A stretch of 64,000 nucleotides of DNA. Origin: Brevundimonas sp. GTDB lineage: Bacteria; Pseudomonadota; Alphaproteobacteria; Caulobacterales; Caulobacteraceae. The number at the start of each line of letters is the position of its first letter. The first letter of the stretch is position 1. The DNA is taken from the NCBI RefSeq assembly GCF_029946145.1, contig NZ_JAQSDY010000027.1:496001-560000 (forward strand), in the 5' to 3' direction. The notes below the pieces were generated by a model. That model had not been told where the DNA came from and did not search any database. It worked only from the letters and a program-made list of their open reading frames with translations. Positions 9,201 to 18,227 of the stretch are shown one piece after another. Both the position numbers and the translations under genes were made by a program.

Positions 9201-11119
9201 CCGGTCCAGACGGCCGAGAAGGCGGCCTCGAACGGCCCCTTCACATCCTCGAATTTCAGACTCCCGCCGCGCGGGTCCTCAAGCAGGAACTCGTGCACAT
9301 GGATGTCGGCGTCGCCCGACGGGTGCAGGGCATGGCCCCACTCTTCCAGCGTCTTCATCCCCATGTCGGCGAGAATGGGCAGCACATCCGACAGCGGCAC
9401 CGCCGAACCCCGGCGGTACAGCTTGAAGCGGAAATTCAGCGGGCCGTCCGCCGGTGTGCGGAAGGCGCGCACGGATACCGGGTCGCCCGACCCGACCTGC
9501 CCCGACTCATTCAGCCCGTCGACCGCCTGCAGGTCGCGCACGGCCTCGTCGGCGTCATACCGGTCGCGATAGCCGGCGCCGAAGGCCTCGGCCCAGCGCG
9601 CGCTCAGCGGACCGACGGCGACATCGTCCACGTCGGCGGCGCGCAGGGCGGCCTCGAACCGGTCGATCCAGCTGCGCCCGGCCTCGGCGACCTCGGCCTC
9701 CAGCGCCGCATGATCCGGGCACGGATGATCGCCGGGCGTCACGCCGATGATATAGTGGATTCGCACCAGCGGCTGGTCCGACAGCTGCGGATACCAGGCC
9801 GACAGACGCCCGCCCCAGGCGCGCACCAGGATGCGGCCGATCCGTTCACGGACCGAGGCGTCGAAGCGCTCGCGCGGGACGAAGGCCAGGATCGAGACGA
9901 AGCGGTCGAACGGGTCCTTGCGGGTGAAGATCTTGATCCGCGGCCGGTCATGCAGGTGCAGTATGCCCAGCGCGATCTCCAGCAGTTCGTTCTCGGTGAC
10001 CTGGAAGAGTTCGTCGCGCGGATAGTTCTCGAGGATGTTCCTGAGCCGCTTTTCGTTGTGACTGCCCGGCGTCTTGCCGGCGCGGGTCAGGGCGTTGGCG
10101 ACCTTGCGGCGGATCAGCGGCACCTGGGTCGCGGTCTTGTCATAGGCCTCGGCGGTGAACAGGCCGACGAAGCGGGTCTCGCCCGACGGCCGGCCGTCCG
10201 GCCCGAACCGCTTGACCCCGATATAGTCCATATAGGCGCGGCGATGGACCCGCGACCGCACATTGGCCTTGGCCACGGTGACCGGCTCGGACAGGTCCAG
10301 CTGCTTCTTCATCGATTTCGTCAGCACCGCCGGCTCATTGGCGCGGCGCAGCACGGTGCGGTCCGGGTCCGCCAGCACGCCCAGGCCGGCGCCCGACTGC
10401 GACAGCGGCGCCTCGGCCTCATAGCCGCCGTCCTTGTTGCGCGGATAGTCGTAGTCGCGCGCGCCGAGGAAGACGAAATGATCGGCCTGAAGCCATTGCA
10501 GGAAGGCCAGGTTCTCGGCCAGGACCTCGGCGTCCACCCCGGGGGGCGAGGTTTCCAGATGGGCGATCGAGCGCGCCATCAGGGCGTTCATCGCCGCGTG
10601 ACCGGCCACGGCGCTGCGCACGTCGCCCATGGTCGCGGCGAGGCCTTCCCCCAGGGCGTCGCGGCGCTCCTGGGGCAGGGGGTCGAGAACGACGATGATC
10701 ACCGAGACCCGCCCGCCGTCCCGCTCGACCAGCGGATGGAACATCGACCGCACCGTCACCCCGGCCTCGGCCAGTTCGCCCATGACGCTGTCGACGAGGA
10801 AGGGTCGGTCCTCCTGGACGATGGCCAGACTGTCATAGCCGGTCGGCCGGCCGTCGGCGCCGGTCAGCGGCCCCAGGCTGATGCGCGCGGTCTCGCCCGC
10901 CTTGCGGCCGTCCGCCGAGCGCCAGACCGAGGCCAGCAGGGCCGCCAGATCGGCGCCGCCCAGTTCGGGCGCCTCGTCGGCGGCGTAGTCGTCCCATGCC
11001 TGCAGCAGATAGGATTTCGCCTCCGGGCCGGGCTTTCCGCCGACCGCGCTCGCAAACCCGGCCTCCAGTTCCTCCAGGGTGATCGCCTGAGGGAGCTTGG
11101 CAGCCAGTTCGCCGGACAT
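6239..11119 (-). CDS. gdhZ: NAD-specific glutamate dehydrogenase, large (180-kDa) type
   Basis: 1626 residues, matching the giant NAD-GDH class. It catalyses glutamate + NAD to 2-oxoglutarate + ammonium. The long N-terminal region holds ACT-like regulatory segments; the catalytic core near residues 800-1250 has GGLRWSDRRDDFRTEVLGL and the lysine motif VPVGSKGGFFP, followed by the NAD-binding part (GEGANLGMTQAGR). In Caulobacter the homologue GdhZ also couples metabolism to FtsZ disassembly; whether that holds here is inference. Transcribed alone; the very long ORF antisense to it is a codon-bias shadow. Confidence 0.97.
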   Translation of the reverse strand: MSGELAAKLPQAITLEELEAGFASAVGGKPGPEAKSYLLQAWDDYAADEAPELGGADLAALLASVWRSADGRKAGETARISLGPLTGADGRPTGYDSLAIVQEDRPFLVDSVMGELAEAGVTVRSMFHPLVERDGGRVSVIIVVLDPLPQERRDALGEGLAATMGDVRSAVAGHAAMNALMARSIAHLETSPPGVDAEVLAENLAFLQWLQADHFVFLGARDYDYPRNKDGGYEAEAPLSQSGAGLGVLADPDRTVLRRANEPAVLTKSMKKQLDLSEPVTVAKANVRSRVHRRAYMDYIGVKRFGPDGRPSGETRFVGLFTAEAYDKTATQVPLIRRKVANALTRAGKTPGSHNEKRLRNILENYPRDELFQVTENELLEIALGILHLHDRPRIKIFTRKDPFDRFVSILAFVPRERFDASVRERIGRILVRAWGGRLSAWYPQLSDQPLVRIHYIIGVTPGDHPCPDHAALEAEVAEAGRSWIDRFEAALRAADVDDVAVGPLSARWAEAFGAGYRDRYDADEAVRDLQAVDGLNESGQVGSGDPVSVRAFRTPADGPLNFRFKLYRRGSAVPLSDVLPILADMGMKTLEEWGHALHPSGDADIHVHEFLLEDPRGGSLKFEDVKGPFEAAFSAVWTGLTESDGFNRLVLELGVDWREAALVRTLARYRQQTGLDPSQAVQEEALRDYPAVARAILALFEAKFDLAKGGDAASREAEVARLGEQINALLQNVKSLDHDRALRRLALLVRAIKRTNYYQTGPDGRPKPHISIKIASRELADLPLPKPFREIFVWAPHIEGVHLRFGPVARGGLRWSDRRDDFRTEVLGLVKAQQVKNAVIVPVGSKGGFFPKCLAAIVRAGGDRDAQQAEAIRAYKTFLSGLLDITDNIDKSGAVVPPPQVIRFEGDDPYLVVAADKGTATFSDIANGISRDYGFWLDDAFASGGSVGYDHKEMGITARGAWEAVKRHFREMGKDIQSEPFTVVGVGDMSGDVFGNGMLLSKAIKLVAAFDHRDIFLDPNPDPASSWVERERMFKVPRSSWQDYDKSRISKGGGVFPRSAKSIELSPEIKAALDIQDDVLDPAALMKAILKAPAELLYFGGIGTYVKAPHESDAQVGDKANDAIRIDGADVRAKVIGEGANLGMTQAGRIAFARSGAGGAGGRINTDAIDNSAGVDSSDHEVNIKILTGAAIASGALKAGDRDALLASMTDEVGLKVLVHNYDQTLAVSLQEAEGLAALDSQQRFMQWLGSRGKLDRKVEGLPDDVKLAEMKAAGQALTRPELAVLTAYSKLELFDDIVASTAPDDAFFKRTLVRYFPAPLAKYEADMQRHRLRREIVSTILSNEIVNMAGPTFPERLRQSARCDTGAMVVAFEAARQIFRLDEAWDAVSALDLKIPAEAQTVLYREIATVLRRQTFWLARRAMRKDCTVDQLIEAYRPAADALRAAGGAVLSRFEQAGLESRVQTFIGLGASEAMARDFAMLRPLVATADIGDLAREAGWPEPAMAMLYHQVGAAFDFDRLRSAANNVPSADHFDRLAVRRLIEDLMAEQVLLTRAVARASKVSVGASEAAAEAAVDAWIGPRQATVEGVRTSVDEIEASGSGWTFAKLTIANSAIREIASSAS

Positions 11120-11263
11120 GGGCAGGTCTCTTGCAGACGCGGCCTCTGCATCGGCCGCTGGAGTGATCGCCAGACTAGGCCGCTTCGCCGCAGGGGCAAG
11201 GGTGCTGTCAGACGGCCGCCTGACTAGGCCAGTCGGCCCGTTCCGGGAACCCCGAAAACGACA

Positions 11264-11291
11264 ACGCCGGCCCCGTTTCCGGAGCCGGCGT
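11264..11291 (-). terminator. Intrinsic-terminator-like hairpin after the beta-barrel gene
   Basis: On the minus strand an ACGCCGGC/GCCGGCGT stem (8 bp, 12-base loop) follows the stop at 11318 by 27 bases and is trailed by TTGTCGTTTTC. Placed between the beta-barrel gene and gdhZ, it separates the two units. Confidence 0.65.
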
Positions 11292-11317
11292 CGCTGATCG
11301 TCGATCCTGGAAGGGAC

Positions 11318-12157
11318 CTAGAAGCGGACGTTCATGCCGATGCGGAGCGCGTGCAGCTCCAGACCGTCGTTGCCGCGGGTGATATCCGTGCCCGCCGTGT
11401 TGGGGGCCAGGACGAAGGGGTTGGTGGCCGGAGCCGTCCCCTGACCGACGCGGACGACATGATCGCCGGGCTGCAGGTTGGAATACAGGTACTCGCCCGT
11501 GACCGACAGGTTCCGGGCCAGTTTCCACTCGACGCCGGCGCCCAGCTGATAGCCGTCGGCGTCGTCCTCATTGACCGTTTCGGTGAAGCTGTTGGCGCCG
11601 TTGGTGGTGCGGAAGCTGTTCTCGACTTTGGCCTTGGCGGCGCCGCCGGTCGCATAGAGCAGGGCCGGGCCGACGGCGAAGCCGACGCGGGCGCGCAGGG
11701 CGGCCATCTGTTCCACCTGACGGGTGAAGACATAGGCGGCCGGCGTGGTGCTGAAGGACGTGACCGAGTCTTCCAGATCCACGGCGCTCAGTTCGCCGAC
11801 CAGGCCGACGACCAGCGGGCCGAACTGCATGTCATAGCCGGCGCGGATCGAACCATCGACGCCCGTGGGGTCGACGTCGCAGCTGTCGCCCGCGGCCTGG
11901 GCCGTGGCCGAGCCGTCGCACGAGCCGGGACCGAAGGCGTTGGTGGTCGTGCCGCTCAGAACGACGGTGTCGTCGAACTGGCCGTCGAAATCGCGGTCGA
12001 ACACCAGGCCTTCGCCGGCGTCCTCATTGTTCTCAACCACGCCGCCGTAGACGCCGATGTAGGGGCCGCTCCAGTCGGGAACCGATTGGGCCAGGGCGGG
12101 CGCGGCGACGCCGGCCAGCAGAACCGCCAGGGACGCGGCGGAGAGAGACTTGTACAT
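11318..12157 (-). CDS. Outer-membrane beta-barrel protein (OmpA-like barrel fold)
   Basis: 279 residues from the ATG at 12157. The track start at 12577 would add 140 low-complexity residues before an obvious signal peptide, so I reject it. Signal peptide MYKSLSAASLAVLLAGVAAPALA, then alternating barrel strands (WSGPYIGVYGGV near the mature start) and a terminal phenylalanine (IGMNVRF), the BAM-recognition signature. Large polar loops carry acidic stretches. Porin or adhesion role unknown. A hairpin follows the stop. Confidence 0.85.
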   Translation of the reverse strand: MYKSLSAASLAVLLAGVAAPALAQSVPDWSGPYIGVYGGVVENNEDAGEGLVFDRDFDGQFDDTVVLSGTTTNAFGPGSCDGSATAQAAGDSCDVDPTGVDGSIRAGYDMQFGPLVVGLVGELSAVDLEDSVTSFSTTPAAYVFTRQVEQMAALRARVGFAVGPALLYATGGAAKAKVENSFRTTNGANSFTETVNEDDADGYQLGAGVEWKLARNLSVTGEYLYSNLQPGDHVVRVGQGTAPATNPFVLAPNTAGTDITRGNDGLELHALRIGMNVRF

Positions 12158-12488
12158 GGGGAGGTATCCTGGGAGCTTTCGCGGACTGTCCGCGGTTCGC
12201 CCTTCCGCGCCGCTAACGTGGCGGAATTCGGCGCGTTCCGTCCGAACACGTCCTTTGTCTCTCGAAGGGGCGGGCCTGTTGCGGAGATGTCGCGGCGCGA
12301 TTCCGCACGCGGGACCCTGGAAAAGACAAGGCCGCCGAACTTTCGTCCGGCGGCCTGCTTGGGATCGGCGCCCGGGAGGGGGAGGGTTGGCGCCGATCTG
12401 TCCACCGCGGCTTGGGGGAGGGGAGGGGCCGCGGCGACAGGGATGAGATAGGCGCCGGTTGTGACCAATCAAGGGCGGTGAAACGCCC
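12158..12488. other. Gene-free 331-bp stretch between beta-barrel and AI-2E genes
   Basis: Holds the presumed promoter and leader of the beta-barrel gene (AGGA about 11 bases before its ATG), the terminator hairpin at 12329-12356, and a second perfect stem GATCGGCGCC (12363-12372) / GGCGCCGATC (12389-12398) with a 16-base loop. No credible ORF on either strand. Confidence 0.6.
12329..12356 (-). terminator. Intrinsic terminator downstream of the AI-2E transporter gene
   Basis: Stem AGGCCGCCG/CGGCGGCCT with loop; on the minus strand it is followed by TGTCTTTT. It lies about 130 bases after the stop of the AI-2E-type gene and upstream of the beta-barrel gene on the same strand. Confidence 0.65.
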
Positions 12489-13619
12489 TCAATCGGCCGC
12501 CCCCTGCGGCGGGTTGACGCGGACCCGCCTGCTTCGCGCGGGCCCGGGGTCGTCCTCGTCGGCATAGGGTTCGCCATCGCCCGACATCAGGATGGCCATC
12601 CAGCGCGAGCCCCTGAACTCGGCCAGAATGGCCATGGCCATGACCGCCAGCGGCGTCGAAAGGAACATGCCGACCACGCCCCACAGCTGCCCCCACAGGG
12701 CCAGCGACAGCAGCACCACCACGGGATCGATGTTCTGGTTGTCGCCCTGCATGCGCGGCTGGATCATGTTGCCGCTGATGAACAATATGGCCTGCAGCCC
12801 GACCAGCAGCACCGCCGCGGGCCAGTAGCTTTCGAACTGCACCAGGGCGAACATCGGCGGGGCCAGACCCGCGACGGCCCCGCCCAGCACCGGAATGAAA
12901 CCGACGATGAAGATGACGAAGGTCCAGAACTCCGCGTTCTGAAGGCCCACGGCCCGCATCAGCAGCCAGGCGGCGGCGCAGATCATGGCCCCCGTCACCG
13001 TCTGCACCCACAGATAGCCCTCGACCCCGCCGCGCACCCGCTGGAATACCTCCAGCGCTTCCGACCGGGACTCGCGGGCGGGGAACAGGCCGACCAGCTT
13101 GCGCCGGAACCCGGACTGCGACGCCAGCAGGAAGGCCAGATAGACCATGACGAAGAACGAGCCCGACAGCACCCCCTGGGCCTGCCTGGCGGCGCCGGCC
13201 AGATAGCCGCGCACGTCCAGCTGGCTCAGCAGCTCGGCCGCCGTCGGGGCCGCCTTGATCCCGAACAGCCGCCCGCCGTCGATCAGGATCTGGTCGATCC
13301 GGGGCCCTATCCGGGTGGTGATGCCCGTCGCCTCGTCAAAGAAGCCCGTGGCTCCGTTCACGATGAGGGCGATCGAGGCGAAGAAGCCCAGGACGACCAG
13401 CAGCAGGGCCGCCGCGCCGGCCCAGCGACCGGGAATGGGGGTCCGGTCCTCGATCGACCGCTTCACGCCGTCGATCATGATCATCAGGAAGACGGCCATG
13501 GCCAGCGGCGTCAGTATGCCCCGCAGCCAGTAGAGCGCCGCCCCGGCCGCCACCACGGCGATCAGCACGAGCGCGTTGCGCGCGACGGTGGAGGCCGGCA
13601 GGGCGATGGGCGGTTTCAT
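12489..13619 (-). CDS. AI-2E / PerM family membrane transporter
   Basis: 376 residues using the ATG at 13619 (MKPPIALPA). The longer track start would overlap the leader of the divergent gene and adds a basic, non-conserved stretch. Seven or eight hydrophobic segments include the family C-terminal helices ([58 protein letters not shown]). Members export small molecules or ions; true autoinducer-2 transport is shown for few. Divergent from the HerA-like gene with about 100 bases between starts. Confidence 0.85.
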   Translation of the reverse strand: MKPPIALPASTVARNALVLIAVVAAGAALYWLRGILTPLAMAVFLMIMIDGVKRSIEDRTPIPGRWAGAAALLLVVLGFFASIALIVNGATGFFDEATGITTRIGPRIDQILIDGGRLFGIKAAPTAAELLSQLDVRGYLAGAARQAQGVLSGSFFVMVYLAFLLASQSGFRRKLVGLFPARESRSEALEVFQRVRGGVEGYLWVQTVTGAMICAAAWLLMRAVGLQNAEFWTFVIFIVGFIPVLGGAVAGLAPPMFALVQFESYWPAAVLLVGLQAILFISGNMIQPRMQGDNQNIDPVVVLLSLALWGQLWGVVGMFLSTPLAVMAMAILAEFRGSRWMAILMSGDGEPYADEDDPGPARSRRVRVNPPQGAAD

Positions 13620-13722
13620 GTCCGCATCGTCGGCGGCGTCGCGCGTCCGGTCAATGATCTCGACATGGCGCTTGAAGCCCGCCGCTCGCCGCGACAGGGT
13701 AAAGCCCATTCAGGAGTTCTCC

Positions 13723-15297
13723 ATGACCGACGCGCCCGGCATCTTCCTCGGCCAATCCATGGACGGCGCGCCGGCCAGTGGTCCCGGCCTGCCGGAAATC
13801 CTGCTGCTGAACCGCGCCAACCGCCACGGCGTGGTCGCCGGCGCGACCGGCACCGGCAAGACCGTGACCCTGCAGATCATGGCCCAGGGCTTTTCCGACG
13901 CCGGCGTCCCGGTCTTCTGCGCCGATGTGAAGGGCGACCTGTCGGGCATCTGCGTTCCCGGCTCGCCCAACGAGAAACTGCTGGCCCGCGCCGCCTCCAT
14001 GGGGCTGACGCTCCAGCCGAAGGCCGCCCCGGTCGTCTTCTGGGACCTGTACGGCCTCAAGGGCCACCCGATCCGCACCACGGTCAGCGAGATCGGCCCC
14101 CTGCTGCTGGCGCGGATGCTGAATCTGAACGACGTGCAGGAGGGGGTGCTGTCGGTCCTCTTCCACGTCGCGGACAAGGAAGGCCTGCTGCTGCTCGACC
14201 TCGACGATCTGCGCGCCATGCTGGCCTATGTCGGCGAGAATTCGGAGCGTATCGGCCGCGAGGTCGGCAATGTCGCCCCCGCCTCCATCGCCTCGATCCA
14301 GCGCGCCATCCTTCAGCTCGAACAACAGGGCGGCAAGGCCTTCTTCGGCGAACCGGCCCTGAAGCTTGAGGACATGATGCGCACCGGCCTGGACGGCCGC
14401 GGCCAGGTGAACGTTCTCGACGCGACGAAGCTGATGGCCAGTCCGCGCCTCTACGCCGCCTTCCTGCTGTGGCTGCTTTCGGAACTGTTCGAACAGCTGC
14501 CGGAGGTCGGCGACCCCGAAAAGCCGCGCCTCGTCTTCTTCTTCGACGAGGCCCATCTGCTGTTCAATGATGCGCCCGACGCCCTGCGCGAAAAGGTCGA
14601 ACAGGTCGTGCGCCTGATCCGCTCCAAGGGCGTCGGCGTCTATTTCGTCACCCAGAACCCGGCCGACATTCCCGACAGCGTCCTGGCCCAGCTGGGCAAC
14701 CGCATCCAGCATGCGCTGCGCGCCTACACCCCCGCCGAGCAGCGCGGCCTGAAGGCGGCTTCGCAAAGCTTCCGCGTCAATCCCGCCTTCGACACCGCCG
14801 AGGCCATCCAGGGTCTGGGCGTGGGCGAGGCCCTGGTCTCGGCCCTCGACGAAAAGGGCGCCCCCCGCGTCGTCGCCCGCACCATGATCCGCCCGCCCGA
14901 CAGCCGCCTCGGCCCCGCCACCGACGCCGAACGCGCCGCCGTCATGGCCGCCAGTCCGGTGCGCGGCCTCTACGAGGCCATGGTCGACCGCGAATCCGCG
15001 GAGGAAATCCTCACCGCCCGGCGTGGCGAGGAAAATCAGGCCGCCGCCGACGCCAGACTGGCCGAAGCCCGCGCGAAAGCCGACGCCGCCGCCGCGAAAG
15101 ACGCCGACAAGGCCGCCGCCCGCGCGAAGGAACAGGCCCGCTACGACCGCGAAGCCGCCCGCCCCCGCGCCGCGCCGCGCCGCTCGACCCGGGAGACGCC
15201 GATCGAGGCGGCGACCAAGTCGGTGCTCAGGACAGCGGGCTCGACGCTGACGCGGGAGTTGCTGCGAGGCCTGCTCGGCGGGTTGAAGCGGCGGTGA
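13723..15297 (+). CDS. HerA-like ATPase, DUF853 (helicase HerA C-terminal domain)
   Basis: 524 residues from the ATG at 13723, preceded by AGGAGTTCTCC; the track start at 13576 lies inside the divergent gene. Walker A is [10 protein letters not shown] (about residue 40) and Walker B is [12 protein letters not shown] (about 270), followed by the sensor stretch [19 protein letters not shown], typical of DUF853 ATPases of the FtsK/HerA superfamily. The last 90 residues are Ala/Arg/Lys-rich and look disordered. Nucleic-acid translocation is presumed; the cellular role is not established. Confidence 0.88.
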   Translation: MTDAPGIFLGQSMDGAPASGPGLPEILLLNRANRHGVVAGATGTGKTVTLQIMAQGFSDAGVPVFCADVKGDLSGICVPGSPNEKLLARAASMGLTLQPKAAPVVFWDLYGLKGHPIRTTVSEIGPLLLARMLNLNDVQEGVLSVLFHVADKEGLLLLDLDDLRAMLAYVGENSERIGREVGNVAPASIASIQRAILQLEQQGGKAFFGEPALKLEDMMRTGLDGRGQVNVLDATKLMASPRLYAAFLLWLLSELFEQLPEVGDPEKPRLVFFFDEAHLLFNDAPDALREKVEQVVRLIRSKGVGVYFVTQNPADIPDSVLAQLGNRIQHALRAYTPAEQRGLKAASQSFRVNPAFDTAEAIQGLGVGEALVSALDEKGAPRVVARTMIRPPDSRLGPATDAERAAVMAASPVRGLYEAMVDRESAEEILTARRGEENQAAADARLAEARAKADAAAAKDADKAAARAKEQARYDREAARPRAAPRRSTRETPIEAATKSVLRTAGSTLTRELLRGLLGGLKRR

Positions 15298-15345
15298 TGG
15301 GGCCCCCCTCCCTGGGGGAGGGCCTGAGCGCACAACCACACCCCC

Positions 15346-15486
15346 TTGTCGTCATCCCGGCGAAGGCCGGGACCCAGCGGCGCGCGCGAGCGCGAACCTG
15401 TCGCGGATACGTCTGCCAGATCCATCGTGCGTGAACAGGTCGCCTTCGGCGCCGCTGGGTCCCGGCTTTCGCCGGGATGACGACAG
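15346..15486. repeat. Dispersed 140-bp repeat B, copy 1
   Basis: Element bounded by GTCGTCATCCCGGCGAAGG and its complement CCGGGATGACGACAG, so each copy can fold into a long hairpin. Copy 2 at 16123-16263 is the reverse complement of this one along nearly its whole length, including the asymmetric middle (GAACAGGTCGCCTTCGGCG). Confidence 0.8.
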
Positions 15487-16122
15487 GAAAACTGTGACGC
15501 TACTCCGCGAACCTATAGTCGCTTTGGCGAGAGAATATCTCACCGCATCAACGGCTTCTGCTTTTCCCAAACTCTATTGCCAGCACGGGGTCCCGGCCCC
15601 CTATCATTCTCCTCATCCCGTCGCGGGGGAGGGCGTCTGGCGCCAGGGCCAATCACGTGCGGCGGGAGTGATCGTTGCGGGACGCCGCGCCTCGCCTTCG
15701 GGCGGCGCGCGCGGCGGAACTGGACCACCCTAGAGGACGGGTTGCTCCCCCCTCCGGCGTGCGAAGGGACTGTCCTCCGGTTTGAAACGGAGGAGCCCGG
15801 GGGCCTGGCCGCCCCCGCCCGTCCGGGCTTAGTTTCGAAAGGGCCTAAATGGCGAGAGATCGGGGGCCGAAAACTGGCGACACCCCGGTTGGCCATGGGA
15901 TGCCCGCCCCGAAGCGCTCGGAAGCCGCGATCACGCGGAGCGAAGGCGGCGACGCCGAAAACACATCCCGGTCCCCGTAACGCGAAAGCAGGGGGCCATC
16001 TATCGGTTCCGGGCCAGCCGCCCGCGCTCCGCCACCTCCCCGCACTTTTCGGCGGCGACGCCGGAAAGCGCTTGAGCCTGTCCGTCTTTGACAATCGAAT
16101 GAATGGCCCGCGCCCCACCCCC
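15487..16122. other. Unassigned 636-bp island between inverted B repeats
   Basis: No ORF here has a family signature; the 226-aa plus-strand ORF and the minus-strand reading are low-complexity Arg/Pro/Gly shadows. The stretch is rich in potential hairpins, for instance TCCTCCG-GTTTGAAA-CGGAGGA (15773-15794). I compared it with memory of tmRNA, RNase P RNA, SRP RNA and 6S RNA and could not match any. It could be a structured RNA gene, a decayed insert or repeat debris. Confidence 0.5.
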
Positions 16123-16263
16123 TTGTCGTCATCCCGGCGAAGGCCGGGACCCAGCGGCGCCGAAGGCGATCTGTTCACGCACGCTGCATCTACCAGCCCT
16201 GTTCCCGACAGGTTCGCGCTCTCGCGCGCCGCTGGGTCCCGGCCTTCGCCGGGATGACGACAG
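16123..16263. repeat. Dispersed 140-bp repeat B, copy 2 (inverted)
   Basis: Reverse-complement copy of 15346-15486 with scattered substitutions, mostly in the central third. Its right end abuts the mltA stop (16267), so it may act as the mltA terminator. Confidence 0.8.
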
Positions 16264-16266
16264 AAC

Positions 16267-17394
16267 CTACCCGCGCGGAACCAGCCGCCACATCCGCAGC
16301 GGATGGCGCACCGCCCCCGCCTCGGCCCCCGCCGCCTCGCCGCGGCCCATGTAGAGGTCCGCCCGCACCGGCCCGCGAATAGCCGAGCCGGTGTCCAACG
16401 CCACGACCAGACCCTGATACCCGCCCCGCGCCCCGGCCAGGTTGCCGCCGTCGGCCGAGATCCACACCAGATCGCCATAGCGCCAGCTGGCCGGATCGAC
16501 GGCGATGGCGCGCCGCGCCGGCAGCGGGATCCCCGCCGCCCCGGCCGGGTCGCCGCCGTCGTCGGGGTCCAGCTTGAAGAAGATGTAGCGGGCGTTCAGC
16601 GCCATGACCTCTCGCGCCTCCGGCCCCCGATGCGCCGCCAGCCAGCCGCGGATGGCGTCGCCCGAGGTCCCGTTCGGCGGCAACAGTCCCCGCTCGGCCA
16701 TCGGCCGGGCGATGCCGGTGAAGGGCCGGCCGTTGTCAGCGGCGTAGGCGGCGCGGACCCGCGACCCGTCCTCCAGCGTCAGATAACCCGACCCCTGGAT
16801 CTGCATAAAGAACAGGTCCTCGGCCCGCATCCACGCCAGCGGTGGCGCGCCCGAGACCGTCTCCGGGTCCGCCTCGATATCGGCGCGGACGGGCAGGGTC
16901 TGGCCCCGCGTCCAGCCCGCCGGTCGGGCCAGAACCGGCGCATCGAACTCGGCGTTCGGGGCGGTGCGCGCGGCATACTCCGGCGCGAAATAGGAAGTCA
17001 GCAGGCCGGGCCGGCCATCCTCGGTCTCCGCCGCCACGACGGTGAAGCCGCTCTCGAAAAAAGCCCGCGCCGCCGAGGGCGTCACCGGCCTGGAGGTCTG
17101 TTTGATCCTCATGGCCCGGTCGCACTGGGCGCGGGCCGCCGGCTCCCGCGACGCCGTGCAGCCGACGGCGTAGGCCTCGAACGCCGCCAGATGATCCTCG
17201 CCGTTCCAGCCCGGCAGCACGGTCGGGCTCAGGCCCGCGTCCGCAGCCGGACGCGGCGGCGCGGGCCGGGGCTCGCCCGGAACAGGGGCTGGAGCGAGAG
17301 GCGCGGTCACGCACCCCGCCAGCAGGATCGTCAGGGCCAGGGCGGCGGCGCCGGCCCGGGGAGTTCGCCAGCGGCGCACGCCGCCCGCGATCAT
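16267..17394 (-). CDS. mltA: Membrane-bound lytic murein transglycosylase A
   Basis: 375 residues from the ATG at 17394, which overlaps the upstream stop by ATGA; the longer track start is rejected. Lipoprotein signal with lipobox ILLAGC, then the MltA barrel domain (EAYAVGCTASREPAARAQC; FFESGFTVVAAE; GLLTSYFAPEYAA) and the C-terminal 3D domain with its Asp cluster (VVALDTGSAIRGPVRADLYMG). It cleaves peptidoglycan glycan strands to 1,6-anhydro products at the outer membrane. Translationally coupled to timA. Confidence 0.93.
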   Translation of the reverse strand: MIAGGVRRWRTPRAGAAALALTILLAGCVTAPLAPAPVPGEPRPAPPRPAADAGLSPTVLPGWNGEDHLAAFEAYAVGCTASREPAARAQCDRAMRIKQTSRPVTPSAARAFFESGFTVVAAETEDGRPGLLTSYFAPEYAARTAPNAEFDAPVLARPAGWTRGQTLPVRADIEADPETVSGAPPLAWMRAEDLFFMQIQGSGYLTLEDGSRVRAAYAADNGRPFTGIARPMAERGLLPPNGTSGDAIRGWLAAHRGPEAREVMALNARYIFFKLDPDDGGDPAGAAGIPLPARRAIAVDPASWRYGDLVWISADGGNLAGARGGYQGLVVALDTGSAIRGPVRADLYMGRGEAAGAEAGAVRHPLRMWRLVPRG

Positions 17395-18032
17395 GCGGCG
17401 GCGGGTTCGGTGCGGGCCAGAACCCAGTTGGGGTCGGCGGCGCCCAGGGTCCGCTCGAAGGTCCACAGTTCGGCCACCCGCCGTTCCTCGATCTGCGGCT
17501 CGGCCGCCGCATCGGCCGAGGTCACGGTATTGCGCAGTTCGGCCAGGAAGCGGACCTTGGCGGTGGCGCGGTCTTCCTCGGCCGAGGCCTGTTCCAGATC
17601 GGCGCGGGCCGGGTGCAGGAATTCGGCGACCTCGCTCTCGGCCCGGGCCTCGCGCGCCGCGATCCCGGCCTCGAACGAGGCCATGACCGTCGGGGTCAGC
17701 AGCGGCTTCAGCGTCTCGCGGTCGCCGGCGGCATAGGCCCGCACGATGGTCTCATGGGCCTGACGGGCGCCCTCGAGAAAGCGCACGGGGTCGAAATTCG
17801 GGTCGCGCGCCTTCAGGCTGGCGATCGAGGCCAGGGTCACGGCGTCCAGAACATTGGGACGGCCGGCGGCCTGATCCGGACGGACCCCCGGCGTCGCGAG
17901 GGCGGCGGGCTTGGCGCGCGCATCCTCTTCCGGCTGCCGCCCGACCTTCTTGCCCAGCACATTATAGAGCTGGAACAGGACGATGGCGGCGATCACGGCG
18001 AAGATGACGATCTGGATCTGGACCGGCGGCAC
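17391..18032 (-). CDS. timA: Tim44-like domain protein (TimA)
   Basis: 213 residues from a GTG at 18032 preceded by AAGGA; the 485-residue track ORF runs far upstream into antisense secB. One N-terminal transmembrane helix (VIFAVIAAIVLFQLYNVLG), a linker, then the Tim44 domain (about 75-205; FLEGARQAHETIVRAYAAGD...LTPTVMASFEAGI). Bacterial TimA is a membrane-anchored relative of mitochondrial Tim44; its bacterial role is unclear. It sits beside secB, divergent, as in Caulobacter, and upstream of mltA. Confidence 0.88.
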   Translation of the reverse strand: MPPVQIQIVIFAVIAAIVLFQLYNVLGKKVGRQPEEDARAKPAALATPGVRPDQAAGRPNVLDAVTLASIASLKARDPNFDPVRFLEGARQAHETIVRAYAAGDRETLKPLLTPTVMASFEAGIAAREARAESEVAEFLHPARADLEQASAEEDRATAKVRFLAELRNTVTSADAAAEPQIEERRVAELWTFERTLGAADPNWVLARTEPAAA

Positions 18033-18227
18033 TGGCAATCCTTGGCTGGCGTCCGCGAAACGACGGCCGCGGCGACTGACGATTAGGGGCTCATATAGGG
18101 GCGCGCAACATGAACCGCTGCTGAGGTTGGGCGAGCGTCGTTGCCGCACCCCCGGCCTCGTGCTAGTCGCCGCGCCTTCCGGGCGCCTGAAATGGCGCCG
18201 TTCACCCTCTTCAGACAGACCCGACCG

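Noticed and set aside
6515-11227. 1570-codon plus-strand ORF opposite gdhZ
   Set aside because: Exactly antisense to a well-supported enzyme; composition is Arg/Gly/His-rich as expected from reversed GC3 codon bias, with no family signature.
12158-12577. N-terminal extension of the beta-barrel ORF
   Set aside because: Would place 140 disordered residues before a clear signal peptide and run through a terminator hairpin.
15700-16110. tmRNA, RNase P RNA, SRP RNA or 6S RNA in the island
   Set aside because: I looked for the SsrA tag codons, the RNase P GGAAAGTCCGGGC block and the SRP GGAAGGAAGCA loop on both strands and found none.
15577-16257. 226-codon ORF in the repeat-flanked island
   Set aside because: Low-complexity Pro/Arg/Gly sequence running into repeat B; no ribosome-binding site and no recognisable fold.
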